Source: Bacillus niameyensis
GTDB taxonomy: Bacteria > Bacillota > Bacilli > Bacillales > Bacillaceae_C
Length of the DNA stretch: 64,000 bases
NCBI RefSeq assembly: GCF_001375535.1
Contig: NZ_LN831197.1
Span: forward strand, 263,150-327,149
Direction: 5' to 3'
Shown: in pieces, positions 60,755 to 64,000 of the stretch
How the letters are laid out: each line of letters starts with the position of its first letter
Numbering within the stretch: the stretch's first letter is position 1
Translations under genes and position numbers: made by a program
Notes under the pieces: model-generated
Databases searched by the model: none
Seen by the model: the letters and a program-made list of their open reading frames with translations, nothing else
Told to the model about the DNA's origin: nothing

Positions 60755-62020
60755 ATGTTTAAATTTAACGAGGAAAAGGGGCAACTCAAATGTTCTTTTT
60801 GTGGGAAAACACAAGAACAAGTTCGTAAGTTAGTTGCTGGTCCTGGTGTATATATATGTGATGAATGTATAGAGCTTTGTACAGAAATTGTTGAAGAAGA
60901 ACTTGGTACTGAAGAAGAAGTAGAATTTAAGGATGTACCAAAGCCAAAAGAAATACGGGAAATTCTTGATGAGTACGTTATTGGTCAAGACCAAGCGAAA
61001 AAGTCACTTGCTGTAGCAGTGTACAATCATTACAAGCGAATTAATACAAACAGTAAAATTGACGATGTAGAATTAGCAAAAAGTAACATTTGTCTAATTG
61101 GTCCTACAGGAAGTGGAAAAACCCTACTTGCACAGACGTTAGCTAGAATTTTAAATGTTCCATTTGCGATTGCTGACGCAACATCTTTAACTGAGGCAGG
61201 TTATGTAGGGGAAGATGTAGAAAATATTTTGCTTAAACTGATTCAATCTGCTGATTATGATGTGGAGAAAGCCGAACGTGGCATCATTTATATTGATGAA
61301 ATAGATAAAATTGCCAGAAAGTCGGAAAACCCTTCCATTACAAGAGATGTATCAGGAGAAGGGGTCCAACAAGCCTTGCTTAAAATTTTAGAAGGCTCTG
61401 TAGCAAGTGTCCCTCCTCAAGGTGGACGTAAACATCCACATCAGGAATTTATTCAGATTGATACAACAAACATCCTGTTTATTTGTGGCGGTGCTTTTGA
61501 TGGAGTAGAGCAAATCATTAAGCGCCGATTGGGTCAAAAAGTAATCGGATTTGGTTCTGATGTAAAACCAGAAGAAATTGAAGATAAGGGATTACTAACG
61601 AAAGTTCTTCCTGAAGATTTGCTTCGTTTTGGTCTTATTCCAGAATTTATCGGTCGATTGCCGGTCATTGCAAGTCTTGAGCAACTTGACGAAGATGCTT
61701 TGATTGAAATTTTGACCAAACCAAAAAATGCTTTAGTCAAACAATATACAAAAATGTTAGAAATCGATGATGTCGAATTAGAATTTGAAGAAGATGCACT
61801 TCACGAAATTGCTAAGAAAGCGATCGAGAGAAAAACAGGTGCACGCGGACTCCGTTCGATTATTGAAACGATTATGCTTGATGTTATGTTTGATTTGCCG
61901 TCCCGTGAAGATATTAAAAAATGTATCATTACGAAAGAAGCTGTTCTTTACGATAACCCACCAAAACTTGTACTAGAAGACGGTACTATTATTAAGGGGA
62001 CAGAAAGAACATCTGCTTAA
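60755..62020 (+). CDS. clpX: ATP-dependent Clp protease ATP-binding subunit ClpX
   Basis: AAA+ unfoldase that feeds substrates to ClpP, 421 aa, nearly the same length as B. subtilis ClpX. An N-terminal zinc-binding domain ([11 protein letters not shown], then CDECIELC) precedes Walker [16 protein letters not shown] and Walker [12 protein letters not shown]. The ClpP-docking IGF-type loop (KVIGFGSD) and arginine finger region RLPVIASL are present. ATG 60755 follows AAAGGGGTG; the GTG at 60746 overlaps that site. It has its own transcript start and a terminator beyond the repeats. Confidence 0.97.
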   Translation: MFKFNEEKGQLKCSFCGKTQEQVRKLVAGPGVYICDECIELCTEIVEEELGTEEEVEFKDVPKPKEIREILDEYVIGQDQAKKSLAVAVYNHYKRINTNSKIDDVELAKSNICLIGPTGSGKTLLAQTLARILNVPFAIADATSLTEAGYVGEDVENILLKLIQSADYDVEKAERGIIYIDEIDKIARKSENPSITRDVSGEGVQQALLKILEGSVASVPPQGGRKHPHQEFIQIDTTNILFICGGAFDGVEQIIKRRLGQKVIGFGSDVKPEEIEDKGLLTKVLPEDLLRFGLIPEFIGRLPVIASLEQLDEDALIEILTKPKNALVKQYTKMLEIDDVELEFEEDALHEIAKKAIERKTGARGLRSIIETIMLDVMFDLPSREDIKKCIITKEAVLYDNPPKLVLEDGTIIKGTERTSA

Positions 62021-62023
62021 TAA

Positions 62024-62236
62024 GAAAAGCGAAAGCGCCCGTTTAGCGACGTAGAAACTTTAAGGGAAGGATGAATGGCTAAAGACGCGCCGTCCTGGCG
62101 CAACGCCATTCTGACCAACGTCCTGTTGGCCTGAGATAAAGGAAACACGAAGAGTCCGGCAGGACGAATCGATGTTGACTTATCGTAGGAAGGAGCGTAG
62201 AAGTTTCCTAGTCGCTGGGCGCTGTAGCTAGACAAA
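62024..62236. repeat. Structured intergenic repeat element, full-length copy
   Basis: The element runs from GAAAAGCGAAAGCGCCCG to CTAGACAAA. Its ends are inverted: AGCGCCC, AGCGAC and AAACTT on the left recur as complements in AAGTTTCCTAGTCGCTGGGCGCT on the right (cited in part). Internal hairpins include GAATGGC/GCCATTC around GCGCC/GGCGC, and CGTCCTG/CAGGACG. Elements with this AAGCGAAAGCGC start are common between genes in bacilli. It does not encode a protein. Confidence 0.75.
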
Positions 62237-62328
62237 GAAAAGCGAAAGCGCCCGTTCAGTGACGTAGAAACTTTAAGGTAAGGATGAATGGCTAAAGACG
62301 CGCCGTCCTGGCGCAACGCCATTCTGAC
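62237..62328. repeat. Partial second copy of the repeat element
   Basis: The 92 bases match the first 92 bases of the copy at 62024-62115 with three differences. The right part is missing and the sequence continues as AGGAAATTTGTG. The two copies are in direct orientation and adjoin exactly. This suggests tandem insertion followed by deletion, or partial duplication. Confidence 0.8.
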
Positions 62329-62360
62329 AGGAAATTTGTGAGTAGTCGCACGGCTTGCAT

Positions 62361-62404
62361 AAAAAGGCTAGGTTTTCCTTTTGGGGATCCTAGTCTTTTT
62401 TTGT
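62361..62404 (+). terminator. Intrinsic terminator of clpX, beyond the repeats
   Basis: AAAAAGGCTAGG (62361-62372) pairs with CCTAGTCTTTTT (62389-62400) with one G-T pair, followed by TT. Confidence 0.85.
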
Positions 62405-62439
62405 TTCAATAATAATATATAAGAGACACAAAAATGGTG

Positions 62440-62468
62440 GTTTATTACCTTTCAGTGACGGAGATACT
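62440..62468 (+). promoter_or_regulatory. Sigma-F-like promoter of lonB
   Basis: GTTTA (62440-62444), 15 bases, GGAGATACT (62460-62468). The -10 element fits the forespore sigma-F/G pattern GGnnAnAnT and the spacing is standard for that class. B. subtilis lonB is known to be a sigma-F gene. The start codon is about 35 bases beyond the likely +1. Confidence 0.65.
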
Positions 62469-62508
62469 ATGATTAGCGAACGAAGGTCTTCGGGAGGGGT
62501 AATTAATT

Positions 62509-64000
62509 ATGAATTGGACAGTAATAGCATTAATGATTCAACTATTTTTTGGTATTGTCATTGGACTTTATTTTTTTAATCTATTAATGAATCAACGTTC
62601 TCAGAAAGTAACCATTGACAAAGAATCAAAAAAAGAAATGGAACAGCTTCGGAAAATGAGAGGGATTCGCTTAACGGAGCCATTAGCTGAAAGGGTAAGA
62701 CCTGCGAGCTTTTCCGACATTGTTGGTCAGGAAGATGGAATTAAAGCTTTAAAGGCGGCGCTTTGTGGTCCTAATCCACAGCATGTGATCATATATGGAC
62801 CACCGGGAGTTGGAAAAACAGCTGCAGCAAGGTTAGTTCTTGAAGAAGCGAAAAGAAATCAACGCTCCCCATTCCAGTCTGATTCTGTTTTTGTGGAATT
62901 AGATGCAACGACAGCAAGATTTGATGAAAGGGGAATTGCTGATCCGCTTATAGGATCTGTTCATGACCCTATTTATCAAGGTGCTGGTGCGATGGGGCAA
63001 GCTGGAATTCCTCAACCAAAACCAGGTGCTGTTTCTAATGCACACGGTGGTGTACTTTTCATTGATGAAATTGGGGAATTACACCCGATTCAAATGAATA
63101 AATTATTAAAAGTTTTAGAAGATCGTAAAGTATTTTTTGAGAGTGCTTATTATAGCTCGGAAAACTCACAAATTCCGGCTCATATTCACGATATTTTCAA
63201 ACGTGGTTTACCTGCGGATTTTCGAATGATTGGTGCAACAACAAGGACACCGAATGAGATTCCGCCTGCGATCCGTTCTCGCTGTCTAGAAGTATTTTTT
63301 AAGGAATTAGAGAAAGATGAAATTGAAATAGTGGGTAAAAAAGCAGTTGATAAAATCCAGTTTTCTATCAGTGATAACGGTCTATCGATTTTATCTTCCT
63401 ATGCAAGAAATGGCCGTGAAGCGGTTAATATGATTCAAACTGCCGCTGGTCTAGCTATTACAGAAAACAGAAGCTATGTTGAAGATAATGATATTGAATG
63501 GGTTATTAGGTCAAGCCAACTTGTTCCACGGCACGAAAAAATGATTCATGATAAATCAAAGCCAGGAGTTGTAAATGGATTAGCAGTAACTGGACCGAAT
63601 AGTGGGATGCTATTAGATATTGAAGTGATAGTTCTCCCAGCAGACAAGGGCTCAATCCAAATCACAGGTATCATTGAGGAAGAAAGCATTAATGGTCAAG
63701 GGAAATCGGTGAAAAGGAAAAGTATGGCGAAAGGGTCTGCGGAGAACGTCATTACAGTATTAAAAACAATGGGCGTTCCAGCCAGCCAATATGATATTCA
63801 TGTCAATTTTCCAGGTGGAATTCCAGCCGATGGTCCTTCAGCTGGAGTAGCAGTGGCCGTAGGGATTTATTCTGCTATTTATAAAATACCTATTTATCAT
63901 ACTGTAGCAATGACAGGAGAAATTGGTATTCATGGTGATGTTAAGCCTGTCGGAGGTGTATACACTAAAGTAAAAGCTGCAAGAAATGCAGGAGCAAAAA
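62509..64000 (+). CDS. lonB: Membrane-anchored ATP-dependent protease LonB (3' end outside the window)
   Basis: Forespore-type Lon protease; about 497 codons are in the window, and B. subtilis LonB has 552 aa. An N-terminal membrane helix (ALMIQLFFGIVIGLYFF) is followed by the AAA+ core with Walker A YGPPGVGKTAAARL and Walker B LFIDEIGELHP. The S16 protease domain has the catalytic Ser in PADGPSAGVAVAVG and the Lys region in GGVYTKVKAA just before the edge. ATG 62509 follows CGGGAGGGG. A sigma-F-like promoter upstream agrees with forespore expression. Confidence 0.95.
   Translation, partial: MNWTVIALMIQLFFGIVIGLYFFNLLMNQRSQKVTIDKESKKEMEQLRKMRGIRLTEPLAERVRPASFSDIVGQEDGIKALKAALCGPNPQHVIIYGPPGVGKTAAARLVLEEAKRNQRSPFQSDSVFVELDATTARFDERGIADPLIGSVHDPIYQGAGAMGQAGIPQPKPGAVSNAHGGVLFIDEIGELHPIQMNKLLKVLEDRKVFFESAYYSSENSQIPAHIHDIFKRGLPADFRMIGATTRTPNEIPPAIRSRCLEVFFKELEKDEIEIVGKKAVDKIQFSISDNGLSILSSYARNGREAVNMIQTAAGLAITENRSYVEDNDIEWVIRSSQLVPRHEKMIHDKSKPGVVNGLAVTGPNSGMLLDIEVIVLPADKGSIQITGIIEEESINGQGKSVKRKSMAKGSAENVITVLKTMGVPASQYDIHVNFPGGIPADGPSAGVAVAVGIYSAIYKIPIYHTVAMTGEIGIHGDVKPVGGVYTKVKAARNAGAK

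Noticed and set aside
62017-62322. A 101-codon minus-strand frame over the clpX-lonB spacer
   Set aside because: It contains the same peptide twice because it reads through both repeat copies. Such frames in these elements are spurious.
1-64000. CRISPR arrays, rRNA genes, prophage and plasmid origins
   Set aside because: No regularly spaced repeats, rRNA segments, phage structural genes or replication origin features were seen. The only mobile gene is the transposase near 2 kb.

Overview
The window is chromosomal DNA of a low-GC Gram-positive, endospore-forming member of the Bacillaceae. The right side carries the conserved Bacillus order ysmB-like marR, racE, gerM, rph, rdgB (ysnA), ysnB, tRNA-Arg, ysoA, tig, clpX, lonB. 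Other pointers are sporulation genes (gerM, a YjcZ-type micropeptide, lonB behind a sigma-F-like promoter), frequent TTG/GTG starts with strong Shine-Dalgarno sequences, and many A/T-flanked hairpin terminators. I cannot name the genus.

Layout. 0-5.7 kb: the end of a carbohydrate ABC transporter operon, an insertion sequence, a lone SsuB-type ATPase, a YqhV-like protein, a Nudix hydrolase, a lipoprotein gene broken by a nonsense codon, and a pentapeptide-repeat protein. 5.7-8.7 kb: a TRAP-TAXI uptake operon on the minus strand. 9-14.4 kb: an MFS carrier, then a ROK sugar kinase, a NagA-like deacetylase and two xylose-isomerase-like TIM barrels, probably for an N-acetylated amino sugar. 14.5-16.6 kb: a LysR regulator with cidA/cidB (holin-like) genes. 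16.9-33.3 kb: a large glycan or glycoside catabolic region with a membrane AraC regulator, an Lpl-type ABC importer, two further AraC regulators, TIM-barrel isomerases, a Gfo/Idh dehydrogenase, a DUF993 aldolase-like protein, a D-2-hydroxyacid dehydrogenase, a DUF2264 protein and a GH127-type beta-L-arabinofuranosidase. 33.5-37.9 kb: a thiol-disulfide redox cluster (two TlpA/ResA proteins, CcdA, an unrecognised membrane protein) with its own two-component system.

38.1-42.5 kb is the conserved marR-racE-gerM-rph-rdgB block. Between rdgB and ysnB lies a cluster of about 12.5 kb with two solute-binding lipoproteins, one permease pair, two signal-less sulfatases, a Gfo/Idh dehydrogenase, an enolase-superfamily enzyme and a TIM barrel. 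The matching formylglycine-generating enzyme sits just after ysnB. Together these suggest uptake of a sulfated sugar, desulfation in the cytoplasm, and an oxidative (dehydrogenase plus dehydratase) route. Four sites resembling CcpA cre boxes suggest carbon catabolite control of the sulfatase cluster and of the ROK/NagA operon. The importers lack their own ATPase and would depend on a shared MsmX-like ATPase elsewhere.

56.9-64 kb returns to the conserved backbone: a YjcZ-like micropeptide, a DnaJ-type zinc-finger protein, a decayed SRAP/YedK gene (found only by reading the spacer), tRNA-Arg, ysoA, tig, clpX, a pair of structured repeat elements, and lonB, which runs off the end of the window.
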